Below the pieces are notes generated by a model that had not been told where the DNA came from, ran no database searches, and saw nothing but the letters and a program-made list of their open reading frames with translations. Positions 7,676-15,259 of a stretch of 28,035 bases of DNA are shown here, piece after piece (positions within the stretch are counted from its first letter, which is position 1; every line of letters starts with the position of its first letter). Source of the stretch: JAVBTR01 sp031556065 (GTDB lineage: Bacteria > Bacillota > Clostridia > Christensenellales > Aristaeellaceae); NCBI GenBank assembly GCA_031556065.1, contig JAVBTR010000092.1, positions 1 to 28,035 of the forward strand, read 5' to 3'. A program made the position numbers and the translations under genes.

Positions 7676-8871
7676 AAAAGCTATTTGGCATCGCCCTGGT
7701 TCTTTGCATGCTCCTGCCTATGGCAGCCTGCCTGGCGGAAACAGCGCCTGTGACTATTACCTTCTGGCATACCTACGGAGATACAGAAACCCCGTACTTT
7801 GAAAACGAGATCATCCCCGCTTTTGAAGCGACTCACCCTGGCATTAAGGTAGAAGCAGTGCGCCAGGAGGGCGGTTCCTTTAACCAAATGCTGGTAACTG
7901 CCTTTGGCACAGGTGTTGTGCCGGATGTGGCACGTGTGGATATTACCAAAACAAGCGCCTATGCCCAGCTGGGTGGTATTGTGGCCCTGGATGAAATGCC
8001 GGGTTTTGCGGGTTTGAAGGCTGCGATGCTAGAGGGGCCCATGTCCACCAACCTTTATAACGGTAAGTATTACGGTCTGCCCCTTAACACCAATTGCAAA
8101 GCGGCGGTGATGAATAAAGCGATCCTTGAATCCCTTGGCTTTGAAGCTGCTCCCGAAACCATGGAAGCGTTTATTGCAGCTTGCCGCGAAAAGGTGCCCG
8201 GCGAATATAAGATCAACGTATCCGGCGTAGGCGATTGGGACTTGTACCCCTACTTTTGGTTGTTCGGCGGTGTTTTAACCGATGACGGCTTCCGAAAGGC
8301 CACAGGATACCTGGATGGGGAAGCGTCTGTGAAGGCCCTTGAAACCATGAAAGCCCTCCACGACGAAAAGATCTTCTCTATCCGCGATGTGGATGGCACC
8401 CAGGACGCCTGGGCAGGCATCAACGATGAATACGCCATGTTCTTTGAAGGCCCCTGGTTCCCCTTTGCGGAAGGCATCGAGCCCAGCCTGATCCCTACCT
8501 ATGAAGGCCGTTCGGCATCTGTTGTAGGCGGCGAAAACATCGTGATGTTTGAAGGTAGCACGAAAAAGGAAGCAGCATGGGAGTTCGTGCAATATATGCT
8601 AACAGAAGAAGTGCAGCTAAAGCTTTTGACCGTTGGGGTGATCCCCACCTTGAAGGCCTGCGTGGACAGCCAGCAGGTGCAAAGCGATCCTAAGTGGAGC
8701 GTTTATATGCAACAGCTCCAAAGCGCCAAGAGCCGCATTCCTTCCCCTAACGCCTCTAACATCGAACAGATTTGGTCTGATGCGATGAATATGATCTTCG
8801 TTGAAGAAGCGGATATTCAAGTGGCGCTTAATGAAGCCGCTAAGCTGATCGATCTGGAGCTTACGAAGTAA
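7672..8871 (+). CDS. Sugar ABC transporter substrate-binding lipoprotein (SBP_bac_1 family)
   Basis: A 399-residue family 1 extracellular solute-binding protein. A type II signal peptide is apparent: a basic start, a hydrophobic core at residues 4-16 and a lipobox-like MAAC with Cys20 as the lipidation site. It is followed by the typical TITFWHTYGD start of the first lobe, and GIKVE and PDVARVD segments further on. Such proteins capture oligosaccharides outside the cell for MalFG-type permeases. Translation is coupled to the GH66 gene by a 4-bp ATGA overlap, and GAGAAGGAGAA provides the ribosome-binding site. Context suggests isomalto-oligosaccharides or short dextran fragments as ligand. A strong hairpin follows before the permease genes. 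Confidence 0.92.
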   Translation: MKKLFGIALVLCMLLPMAACLAETAPVTITFWHTYGDTETPYFENEIIPAFEATHPGIKVEAVRQEGGSFNQMLVTAFGTGVVPDVARVDITKTSAYAQLGGIVALDEMPGFAGLKAAMLEGPMSTNLYNGKYYGLPLNTNCKAAVMNKAILESLGFEAAPETMEAFIAACREKVPGEYKINVSGVGDWDLYPYFWLFGGVLTDDGFRKATGYLDGEASVKALETMKALHDEKIFSIRDVDGTQDAWAGINDEYAMFFEGPWFPFAEGIEPSLIPTYEGRSASVVGGENIVMFEGSTKKEAAWEFVQYMLTEEVQLKLLTVGVIPTLKACVDSQQVQSDPKWSVYMQQLQSAKSRIPSPNASNIEQIWSDAMNMIFVEEADIQVALNEAAKLIDLELTK

Positions 8872-8882
8872 TTTATTTATAA

Positions 8883-8910
8883 GGGAGAAAGGGCATTGGC
8901 TCTTTCTCCC
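8883..8910 (+). other. Intercistronic stem-loop between binding protein and permease genes
   Basis: GGGAGAAAG (8883-8891) pairs perfectly with CTTTCTCCC (8902-8910) around a 10-base loop, without a U-tract. Such stems after binding-protein genes often protect the upstream mRNA from 3' decay and give more binding protein than permease, as for malE. Confidence 0.7.
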
Positions 8911-8933
8911 AAGCTTTAAAGGGGGGCGAAAGT

Positions 8934-9893
8934 GTGCAACCTTATTTAAGCCGGGAAAGAGGGCTTGCTATTGCCGCAATGGAAAAAAAGAAGCTGCGGC
9001 GCAAACGTTTTTTTAACATTCTGCCCGCGCTGCCGTTTGTGCTGCCGGGACTTTTGCTAACCTGTGTGTTTGTATTGTATCCCCTGGTGTTTAATATTCG
9101 CATTAGTTTTTCTGATTACCATATCGTTCCGCGCACAATGGATTTTGTGGGGCTAAAAAACTACATCGCTTTATTTACAGAACCCCAGGGGCGGTTGTGG
9201 ATTGCCATTCGCAATAACCTTTTATACGCCCTTGTTACCACACCTTTCATTTTGCTTTTAGGGCTTATTTTTGCTGTCATGGTGGATCGGCTTACAAGAA
9301 GCAAGGTGCTTTTTCGTACGCTTTTTTACTTGCCTGTGATCACCAGCTGGGTGATCGTGGGCAACGTGTTCAGCTATATGTTTGAATCTGGCAACAGGGG
9401 GCTTATCAATTACCTTTTAGTGGATGTGCTAGGGCTCATGAAAGCCTATTTACCCTGGCTTAAGCAGACCTGGCCTGCTAATACAGTGATCTGGATCATG
9501 GGCATTTGGAAAAACATCGGCTGGGCGATGGTGATCTACATTGCAGGCTTGCAGGGCATTCCAAGGCAGCTTTACGAGTCTTCAACGATCGATGGAGCGG
9601 GGCCTGCGCACCAATTTATCAGTATCACGGTACCGCTTCTTAAATCCACCACGTTTTATGTGATGGTGAATATGATTATCGGCGCGTTTAACGTATTTTT
9701 ACAGGTGATGATGCTGACTGGCGGCAACCCTCGCGGCACTACCAGCGTTTTACAGTATATGCTGTACGATAAATCATTTAACCTGTTCGAATTTGGCCAG
9801 GGTGCTGCCATTGGTATTATTACAAGCATTCTCATCCTGTCGCTGACGGTGCTTTTGAACAAGCTATTTCATACAGGAGGGGGGAAAGAATGA
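8934..9893 (+). CDS. Sugar ABC transporter permease, MalF/UgpA-like
   Basis: A 319-residue inner-membrane permease of the MalFG (binding-protein-dependent) type with six predicted membrane segments, the first at about residues 36-58. The EAA coupling loop is visible at residues 214-236 (YESSTIDGAGPAHQF then ITVPLL), which docks onto the ATPase. GTG 8934 follows a GGGGGG-rich Shine-Dalgarno at 8921; ATG 8979 is an alternative start that would remove the first 15 residues. It overlaps the next permease gene by an ATGA. It forms a heterodimer with that permease to import the sugar delivered by the upstream lipoprotein. Confidence 0.92.
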   Translation: MQPYLSRERGLAIAAMEKKKLRRKRFFNILPALPFVLPGLLLTCVFVLYPLVFNIRISFSDYHIVPRTMDFVGLKNYIALFTEPQGRLWIAIRNNLLYALVTTPFILLLGLIFAVMVDRLTRSKVLFRTLFYLPVITSWVIVGNVFSYMFESGNRGLINYLLVDVLGLMKAYLPWLKQTWPANTVIWIMGIWKNIGWAMVIYIAGLQGIPRQLYESSTIDGAGPAHQFISITVPLLKSTTFYVMVNMIIGAFNVFLQVMMLTGGNPRGTTSVLQYMLYDKSFNLFEFGQGAAIGIITSILILSLTVLLNKLFHTGGGKE

Positions 9894-10738
9894 TGCGTTG
9901 TCTTAAAAAAATGTTGTTTTATGCTGTTCTAATTTGTTGCGCGCTTATTTTTGTTTTACCCTATCTGTTTATGATAACCAACTCCATGGAGGAGTTCAGT
10001 TATGTTTTGCCTTCGCCGCCCCACATCTTTCCTACAAGACTTGACTTTTCGGCCTATGTCCATGTGTTAACTCAATCTGGGCTAACGAGAGCGGCTTTGA
10101 ACTCGGTAGTGATCACAGCTTTTACGGTTTGCTTTGTGGTATTGATTTCTACCCTTTCCGCTTACGGCTTTTCCAGGGTCGATTTTTTCGGCAGGGAAGC
10201 GCTTTTTAAAGTTTATTTACTCACATTAATGTTGCCGGGGTTTTTATCGATCATCCCTCAATATTTGGTACTGCAAGCCATTGGACCCGGCATCAGCGGG
10301 CTGGTGGGTACTAAGGCCGGACTTGTTGTGCTGTATGTGGGCACGGGCATATGCGGCAACACGTTTTTCCTTAGAGGGCATTTTGCGGCCTTGCCCAAGG
10401 AGCTGGAGGAATCGGCCTTTATTGATGGTGCCGGGAATATGACCGTGTTTATCCGAGTGATGTTCCCACTCATGGTGCCGGCCATCGGTACATTGGCGAT
10501 CTTTTGCATGCAGGGCATTTGGGAAGAGTTTTTTACTGCCAAGGTAGTATTAGGCGGTGCCCAGGCGAAGATTACGCTGCCGATCCTGGTGCAATCCCTG
10601 CGGGGTCAGCACGCCACCAGATGGGAGTGGATATTTGCCGCATCCATCTTAGTGCAAATTCCTATGATCGCCTTTTTTGCAGTATTTCAAAAACGCTTTG
10701 TGGTTTCCGGCATTGGGGACGGGGCGCTGAAAGGATAA
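9890..10738 (+). CDS. Sugar ABC transporter permease, MalG-like (carbohydrate permease)
   Basis: A 282-residue permease with six membrane segments. The MalG-type start is a short cytoplasmic tail, then a helix at residues 9-29 and the TNSMEEF motif near residue 26. The EAA loop is at residues 171-195 (KELEESAFIDGAGNM). It is the partner of the preceding permease and its start overlaps that gene by 4 bp. No ABC ATPase gene is present in the locus, so the complex must use a shared MsmK/MalK-type ATPase encoded elsewhere, as is common in Firmicutes. The C-terminal residues KGIGDGALKG-like end (VSGIGDGALKG) is characteristic of this family. Confidence 0.92.
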   Translation: MMRCLKKMLFYAVLICCALIFVLPYLFMITNSMEEFSYVLPSPPHIFPTRLDFSAYVHVLTQSGLTRAALNSVVITAFTVCFVVLISTLSAYGFSRVDFFGREALFKVYLLTLMLPGFLSIIPQYLVLQAIGPGISGLVGTKAGLVVLYVGTGICGNTFFLRGHFAALPKELEESAFIDGAGNMTVFIRVMFPLMVPAIGTLAIFCMQGIWEEFFTAKVVLGGAQAKITLPILVQSLRGQHATRWEWIFAASILVQIPMIAFFAVFQKRFVVSGIGDGALKG

Positions 10739-10741
10739 ATC

Positions 10742-12490
10742 ATGATCAGCAATTATCAAGTAACAGGCAATGAGTTTATTTCGCTGCCCACCATTAGGGA
10801 ACGGGATGGCGCCATTGAGGGGCTCACCTTTTTGCACATGGGCGCTAAGGGAATGTTGGAAATACGGGGGAAGGATGCCCTTGTGAAGCCGGAATTTTTT
10901 GTGGAAGGCGCGCCTTTGGAAACAGAGCGGTCTTTTGAACGGGCCCATCACTGGATTCCCACCATGAAACAGGCAAAGGGCAAGCTGCATTTTTCTTGCA
11001 CTTACTTAACTCCCCTTGGGGAAAGAGGCTTTGTGCTGCGCTTGGCCTGCCGGAACGAAGGGGCGCAGGTGGCAAACTTACGCTTGCAAATATCCGGGGA
11101 TTGGGGCAAAACCCTGCACCAGATCAACGAAACCAAGGAAATAAAAGAAGGCCGGGGCATGAAGCATTCTGGCTGGAACCACATGTTTGTTTATGAGCAG
11201 TTTGCAGGGCTGCCATTGTTCGCCTTTGCACCTATTACAGAAGATAACCAAGCCTTTTCTGTAGGTACCCAGGGGGCAAAGTGGTGGGCAGAAGGCTATG
11301 AGTATGTTATATATAAAGATGTGCTGGTAGCGGCGAAAAGCGAAGAAATCATGGATATCTGCTTTGGCATTGGGTACGAAGAAGTAGCCGCTGCCACATC
11401 CGCCAAGGAAATGCTTCGACAGGGCTACAAACGCCTCTATGGAATAACCGAAAGCTGGCTCAAAAAGCGGGAAAAGCATTTGCCGGACGCGCACCTGAAC
11501 ACCCTTATGAACACCAATATGTTCTTCGCGCTTTTCTATGCCTCGGGCCGTACCATGGATACAGAGGAGCTTTGCCTGATGACTTCCCGGAGCCCTCGTT
11601 ATTACGTATCCGCCGCCTACTGGGACAGGGATAGCCTATTATGGGCATTCCCAGCTATTTTGATGGCCGATCCCGAATACGCTCGTGAGATACTGGATTA
11701 TGTGTTTGAAAAGCAGGCCCGGAACTTCGGCATCCACAGCCGTTATATTGATGGCACGGTGCTGGAGCCAGGCTTTGAACTGGACGAGCTTTGCGCCCCG
11801 GTGATCGCCCTGGAAAGGTATGTCCAGGCGACTGGAGACACGGATTATCTTAGCCAGTCCCATGTGCAAAAGGGGATACAACTTGTGCTGAAACGTTTGG
11901 CAGAGCATAAGCACCCGGAGATCGATCTGTACGATACATTTCTCCAGCCAACAGACGATATGCATAATTACCCTTACCTTACCTACGATAACGTTTTGGT
12001 TTGGAAAGCTCTTGGGTTTTTAGGGAAAACGGAGCAGGCACAGCGGGTAAAGGAAGCGATTCTCAGACACTGCGTAAAAGACGATATGTTCATCTGGTCT
12101 ACAGATTTAAAGGGCCAATACGATATTTACGATGAACCTCCGGGAAGCCTGCAATTACTTAATCATTACGGCTTTGTAGAAAAAGAAGATAAACTATTTC
12201 AAAATACCCTGTCTGCCATCAGAAGCGATGTATACCGTTTTTCCTTTGCAGGTTGCCCTATCGCAGAGATCGGCTGTGAGCACGCGCCTCACCCTTGGGT
12301 GCTTTCTATTTGCAATAGTATTTTGTCCGGGTGTCAGAAGCAGGCTATTGCCCATCTGGGGAAAACCAACCTGGATAACGGTATTGCCTGTGAAAGTGTA
12401 GATGAGCATACTGGCGAATGCGTAACAGGGGAAGCCTTCGCCACCTGCGCGGGGTTTCTGGCTTATGCGCTGTGGCAAACGAGGGAGTAA
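10742..12490 (+). CDS. GH125-like (alpha/alpha)6-barrel exo-glycosidase
   Basis: A 582-residue protein without a signal peptide. The N-terminal ~230 residues look like a beta-sandwich. The rest is an (alpha/alpha)6 domain that resembles GH125 exo-alpha-1,6-mannosidases in motif order. WDRDS at 294-298 matches the GH125 W-RDS motif. FELDELCAP at 345 is like the GH125 E-LDSLC-P motif, then comes TGD. PTDDMHNYPY around Asp405/Asp406 is like PSDD, and ACESV with Glu551 is like the GH125 C-terminal HES. The characterised Clostridium perfringens enzyme uses an Asp acid and a Glu base, for which Asp405/406 and Glu551 are the likely counterparts (inferred). Next to a GH66 enzyme the substrate may be alpha-1,6-glucosidic rather than mannosidic. 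Last gene of the operon, 3 bp after the permease. Confidence 0.65.
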   Translation: MISNYQVTGNEFISLPTIRERDGAIEGLTFLHMGAKGMLEIRGKDALVKPEFFVEGAPLETERSFERAHHWIPTMKQAKGKLHFSCTYLTPLGERGFVLRLACRNEGAQVANLRLQISGDWGKTLHQINETKEIKEGRGMKHSGWNHMFVYEQFAGLPLFAFAPITEDNQAFSVGTQGAKWWAEGYEYVIYKDVLVAAKSEEIMDICFGIGYEEVAAATSAKEMLRQGYKRLYGITESWLKKREKHLPDAHLNTLMNTNMFFALFYASGRTMDTEELCLMTSRSPRYYVSAAYWDRDSLLWAFPAILMADPEYAREILDYVFEKQARNFGIHSRYIDGTVLEPGFELDELCAPVIALERYVQATGDTDYLSQSHVQKGIQLVLKRLAEHKHPEIDLYDTFLQPTDDMHNYPYLTYDNVLVWKALGFLGKTEQAQRVKEAILRHCVKDDMFIWSTDLKGQYDIYDEPPGSLQLLNHYGFVEKEDKLFQNTLSAIRSDVYRFSFAGCPIAEIGCEHAPHPWVLSICNSILSGCQKQAIAHLGKTNLDNGIACESVDEHTGECVTGEAFATCAGFLAYALWQTRE

Positions 12491-12538
12491 TAGATAAGCG
12501 ATCAATAAGCAGGCGGGTAGCCATTCCTGCTATGCGTT

Positions 12539-12926
12539 ATGTTTCCATTGTTCATCACAGATTATAAGATCAGCAACCTGCTTGCGTATGTCTCCGTAAT
12601 GGATATACCTGTACCCCGTGTCTTTAGCGGTATGCCGGTGGCATGGATGGGCAAGAGCCAAAAAAACCGAGGACGGCGTCCTGGATAGTAAGGTAGATTC
12701 TAGGGGTATCGCCAAAAAAGGCCTAATGATGCTGGTTGTTCTGGCCGCCTCCCTGCTTGATCGGACACTTGGGACGGAGCAACAGGTATTCCGCACGGCT
12801 GTTTGTTGGTTTTTTATTTGCAATGAGGGGTTAAGCCTCTTGGAAAATCTGACCCTGGCAGGGGTGCCCTTTCCGGAAACAATTAAAAAACCATTGGAGC
12901 AGTTACGGGAGAAAAAGACGGAATAA
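12539..12926 (+). pseudogene. Phage holin (TcdE / Phage_holin_4 family) remnant, frameshifted
   Basis: The C-terminal ~80 residues are clear: GIAKKGLMMLVVLAASLLDR, then a second hydrophobic segment (AVCWFFICNEGLSLLEN) and VPFPETIKKPLEQL. This is the usual end of the ~130-150 aa holin family that permeabilises the membrane during lysis or toxin release. A small upstream part (AWMGKSQK, with MDI before it) is found in another frame. The two frames join at a run of seven A (12660-12666) where six would keep KSQKTEDG in one frame. The N-terminal membrane helix is not recognisable. No lysin, tail or other lysis genes are next to it, so this is a decayed phage relic. Confidence 0.6.
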
Positions 12927-12963
12927 AAGCAAGTATGTCCCAAAGTGTGTCCAAGGCAAAACA

Positions 12964-12999
12964 AAAACCCTCGCAGACATAGAGCCTGTAAGGGTTTGT
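12964..12999. other. Stem-loop downstream of the holin remnant
   Basis: AAACCCT (12966-12971 region) pairs with AGGGTTT (12991-12997) with inner GCAG/CTG pairing. It is close to symmetrical and has only a short T-rich tail. It probably ended a phage-derived transcript. Confidence 0.35.
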
Positions 13000-13231
13000 T
13001 CATGGCTCCGGGTACGACTTTCGAATCCTTGCCCTTTTCTTTAAACAGTTTGCGTAAATGCATCCTTGTTATTGAACTACTTAACGTTCATAGATTATAA
13101 CCCAAGCCTTTAAAGCCTATTATAATGTAATCGATTTTGCTGGGAGAGGCAAGGGTATTAGGAAGATTTGGGTGAAATTTACCCCTGCATCGCTCTGATA
13201 CATAGGGAGCAGATTTTAGCAAGACTAACCA

Positions 13232-13260
13232 TTGACGTACGATATGACGTACGTTATAAT
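13232..13260 (+). promoter_or_regulatory. Promoter and operator of the toxin-antitoxin pair
   Basis: TTGACG at 13232-13237, a 17-bp spacer, and TATAAT at 13255-13260. The spacer carries two CGTACG-centred palindromic copies (ACGTACG and CGTACGT) separated by six bases. YefM of E. coli binds hexamer cores of the type TGTACA in this position, so this is the likely autoregulatory operator. Confidence 0.7.
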
Positions 13261-13280
13261 ATCCATAGGAGGTGTTTGAA

Positions 13281-13529
13281 GTGGAGAGAATCAATATTAC
13301 TGCCGCGAGGGCAGGCCTATACAGTTTGGTGACAAAAACAGCACAGAGTAATCAGCCTGTTACCATCGTTGGAAAAAATGGGAATGCGGTTTTGATTAGC
13401 GAATCAGACTGGGCGGCCATTAATGAAACAATGTATTTGCAGAACATCCCCGGCATGGTAGAAAGCATTCAAACGGGCATGAATGACCCGGAAAGCGAGT
13501 TTGTGGATGCAGACGAGGTGGAATGGTGA
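13281..13529 (+). CDS. Type II antitoxin, Phd/YefM family
   Basis: An 82-residue antitoxin beginning ERINITAARAGLYSLV, the N-terminal Phd/YefM DNA-binding fold, followed by PVTIVGKNGNAVLISESDW, the conserved core strand-turn, and an acidic C-terminus that would wrap the toxin. The start is set at GTG 13281 because AGGAGGT at 13267-13273 lies 7 bases upstream. The GTG at 13272 overlaps that site and is unlikely. The last codons overlap the toxin start at 13523. It represses its own promoter, probably together with the toxin. Intact, so the module may still stabilise this mobile region. Confidence 0.9.
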   Translation: MERINITAARAGLYSLVTKTAQSNQPVTIVGKNGNAVLISESDWAAINETMYLQNIPGMVESIQTGMNDPESEFVDADEVEW

Positions 13530-13786
13530 GCTACAAGGTACTTTTGCATAAGCAAGCCTTAAAAGATCTTGAAAGGCTAAAGCAAGCCAATCTAGGATCA
13601 AAGGCAAAGGCGCTTAAAGAAAGATTAGAGCAAGACCCGCATTCTCCACCTTACGAAAAGTTGGTCGGTAATCTGTCTGGCGCATACTCCAGGAGAATCA
13701 ACATACAGCATCGTATGATATACACTATAGATGAAGACAGAAAAGAAGTTCGGATACTGCGGATGTGGACGCACTACGAGAAATGA
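13523..13786 (+). CDS. Type II toxin, Txe/YoeB family mRNA endoribonuclease
   Basis: An 87-residue RelE-superfamily toxin that cuts mRNA in the ribosomal A site. Alignment by eye to E. coli YoeB gives the same catalytic set: Glu45 (YoeB Glu46), Arg64 (Arg65, in RRINIQHRMIY) and His84 with Tyr85 (His83/Tyr84, in WTHYEK). The NLSGAYSRRI block is nearly the YoeB sequence NLSGFWSRRI. The start overlaps the antitoxin end by 7 bp, so toxin translation is coupled. A terminator follows within 15 bp, closing a self-contained two-gene unit. All key residues are present, so it should be active. Confidence 0.92.
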   Translation: MVSYKVLLHKQALKDLERLKQANLGSKAKALKERLEQDPHSPPYEKLVGNLSGAYSRRINIQHRMIYTIDEDRKEVRILRMWTHYEK

Positions 13787-13797
13787 TATTCCATATT

Positions 13798-13823
13798 AAA
13801 AGCGCTCCAAACGGGGCGCTTTT
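13798..13823 (+). terminator. Terminator of the toxin-antitoxin operon
   Basis: AAAAGCGCTCC pairs with GGGGCGCTTTT around AAAC. The stem ends in a T run and follows the toxin stop closely. Confidence 0.75.
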
Positions 13824-13824
13824 G

Positions 13825-13905
13825 GACTGTACCCCGGATAATGGACAATGAAAAAAGAGACCTCCTGTTGTAGAATAAAACTACGACAGGAGGTTTTAAC
13901 ATTCT
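13825..13905 (+). mobile_element. Possible left end of an IS (hairpin-bearing leader), remnant
   Basis: The segment begins with a GGACTGTACCCC-like terminus and contains a strong hairpin. Fourteen bases from ACCTCCTGTTGTAG (13860-13873) pair with CTACGACAGGAGGT (13881-13894), with one T opposite G. It resembles the leader in front of IS3-type orfA genes, but the expected orfA is absent and an IS1182 transposase tail begins instead. The assignment is from memory of such leaders and is weak. Confidence 0.3.
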
Positions 13906-13909
13906 CACC

Positions 13910-14371
13910 ATGATCAAAACCAAAGGCGAAAATGAGGTTTACGCCAGTAAGAACGCTTGCCGCCAATGCTTGAATCGCTGCACCGGTTCGATGAAATCTA
14001 AAACAGTAAGCTTTGGTCCGAACACGGATTGCGTACCGGTACGAATGTATGGGAATGGAAAAAAGCTGCAACAGATACCGATCAGTGCAAGGATCAGTCC
14101 ATACAACCACACGCTGGATCGAAGGGATTACGCAGCTGATACCAAGGTGCTTATCCACATCCGGGAGGATAAAGAAAAGCTTAAGCAGCGAATGTGCCTA
14201 AGCGAGCATCCCTTTGGCACGGTAAAGTGGTATCATGGTGCGCATTACCTGCTGTGTCGGGGCAAAGAAAAGGTAACAGGAGAACTTGGATTAAGCTTCT
14301 TGGCATACAATCTCAGGCGAGCTATTTCGCTCGTCGGCGTTTCTGCACTCATTAAAGGGATTCAGGGTTAA
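13910..14371 (+). pseudogene. IS1182-family transposase, C-terminal fragment
   Basis: The frame carries the last ~150 residues of an IS1182-type DDE transposase that is normally about 450-550 aa. It opens with the VYASKNACRQCLNRCTGS zinc-ribbon-like Cys cluster. Then come KQRMCLSEHPFGTVKWYHGA, which is the conserved block around the last catalytic acidic residue of the family, and SFLAYNLRRAISLVGV at the end. The N-terminal two thirds, including the first catalytic Asp residues, are missing. The junction is at about 13903-13910, where a different IS-like leader begins. Not expected to be active. Confidence 0.8.
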
Positions 14372-14451
14372 AACCCCCCTCCCTTTTGCCCTTCAAAGCC
14401 ATATAACCCTAAAAATGCAAAAAGGGACTGTAGTAGTCCTTCTTAAAATGC

Positions 14452-14480
14452 CAAAAACCCTGATAAAATCAGGGTTTTTG
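14452..14480 (+). terminator. Intrinsic terminator after the IS1182 fragment
   Basis: AAAAACCCTGA (14453-14463) and TCAGGGTTTTT (14469-14479) form a perfect 11-bp stem around TAAAA with T-rich 3' side. It works in both directions. Confidence 0.75.
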
Positions 14481-14482
14481 GA

Positions 14483-14535
14483 CAAATTGTGGCTCCCTCC
14501 ATAGCTTTTGATACAATTTGGCGAAACTAGGAGGG
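14483..14535 (+). other. Interlocked inverted repeats (pseudoknot-type order)
   Basis: CAAATTGT (14483-14490) pairs with ACAATTTG (14513-14520), and CCCTCC (14495-14500) pairs with GGAGGG (14530-14535). The order is a-b-a'-b'. This is the most structured part of the 365-bp non-coding stretch between the IS1182 fragment and the next gene (14372-14736). The rest of that stretch shows a small CCGTTTGGCGG hairpin near 14650 and no convincing gene. Confidence 0.35.
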
Positions 14536-14736
14536 GGTAAAAAATCGTGGTTGGGGGGTAACAGGGGGTAAGCTTCGGAGATGGAGCGGAACGAACACGA
14601 GGTGGAGGTGCTGTATCTCATTTGATCTATACTTCTTTCATTCCACAGTCCGTTTGGCGGACGTTTCAAAAAATGATGCCGTACAACCCGAAGTTGAACT
14701 GAAGCATGTGTACAGGCATTTTTCCTTGTATAGCGC

Positions 14737-15144
14737 CTACAGCGAATCGGTGTAGCCATGGTCGTCAAAATCCAGGGTAAGCTTGAGTACATGGGCGCTT
14801 CCAAGCGATGTACGAATGGTCATCGTTGGTAACGACCAAAGCTGGCCATCCCCGATAAAACGGTAAGCATACACCTCACATATACCGTTTGCCCCTGCCC
14901 CCGTGGAATGCTCCCATTCAGACAGCTGCGGAAGTTCAAAATCAAAGTGATCATCATAATAAAGCCCATTGTAGCTTGCAATAAAATCACCAATGGTAAA
15001 TCCAAAGGTTGGTGTATTTTCTCCCTCTGCTATCACGGACACATTGAGCCGGTTCATTTGTGCCAACGACACCCCCTGCAAGTTAAGCTGTCCGCGCACA
15101 GGCAGCATCTCCTGCTGCTGATCAGAAGTGGGCAGGTCGATCAT
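14737..15144 (-). CDS. Hypothetical protein, probably N-terminally truncated
   Basis: A 135-residue protein with no recognised family. It is rich in beta-strand-like alternation and aromatic/acidic residues (GLYYDDHFDFELPQL near residue 60) and ends in TLDFDDHGYTDSL. It has no signal peptide or membrane segment. The frame stays open about 35 nt upstream of the ATG at 15144 to a TAG, and that upstream part overlaps the reverse-transcriptase fragment read on the other strand. There is no good ribosome-binding site. The simplest reading is the tail of a larger phage or surface protein cut at the ~15.14 kb junction. It could also be an orphan gene. Confidence 0.4.
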   Translation of the reverse strand: MIDLPTSDQQQEMLPVRGQLNLQGVSLAQMNRLNVSVIAEGENTPTFGFTIGDFIASYNGLYYDDHFDFELPQLSEWEHSTGAGANGICEVYAYRFIGDGQLWSLPTMTIRTSLGSAHVLKLTLDFDDHGYTDSL

Positions 15145-15259
15145 AGGTGACCAGGTGGCGCAGGTAGCAGGGATAATCTACCCCATACCGATTGATAACT
15201 ATGTCAAGATTGTTAGGGGTGTGAAGTATTACGGGCGGTATATGGATGACAGTTATGCA
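15137..15259 (+). pseudogene. Reverse transcriptase fragment (motif 4/5 region with YMDD)
   Basis: One frame reads IIGDQVAQVAGIIYPIPIDN, continuing through YVKIVRGVKYYGRYMDDSYA. The GDQVAQ block corresponds to RT motif 4 (G-x-x-x-S/A-Q). YGRYMDD is the catalytic motif 5 with the two metal-binding Asp residues. About 41 residues remain of a protein normally over 300. The homology stops exactly where a terminator-like palindrome begins (15257). No group II intron domain V, DGR template repeat or retron RNA is visible nearby, so the RT class is open. It is similar in style to phage-borne RTs of Clostridia. Too short for a start codon of its own; clearly a remnant. Confidence 0.6.

Noticed and set aside
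12530..13063. 177-codon minus-strand frame over the holin relic, considered as an integrase tail
   Set aside because: No tyrosine-recombinase R-H-R-Y motifs are visible, and it overlaps holin similarity on the plus strand. The segment near 13001-13030 vaguely resembles a tRNA 3' end but does not fold.
15137..15259. RT fragment considered as part of a complete retron, DGR or group II intron
   Set aside because: No msr/msd-like RNA, template/variable repeat pair or domain V hairpin is recognisable nearby.
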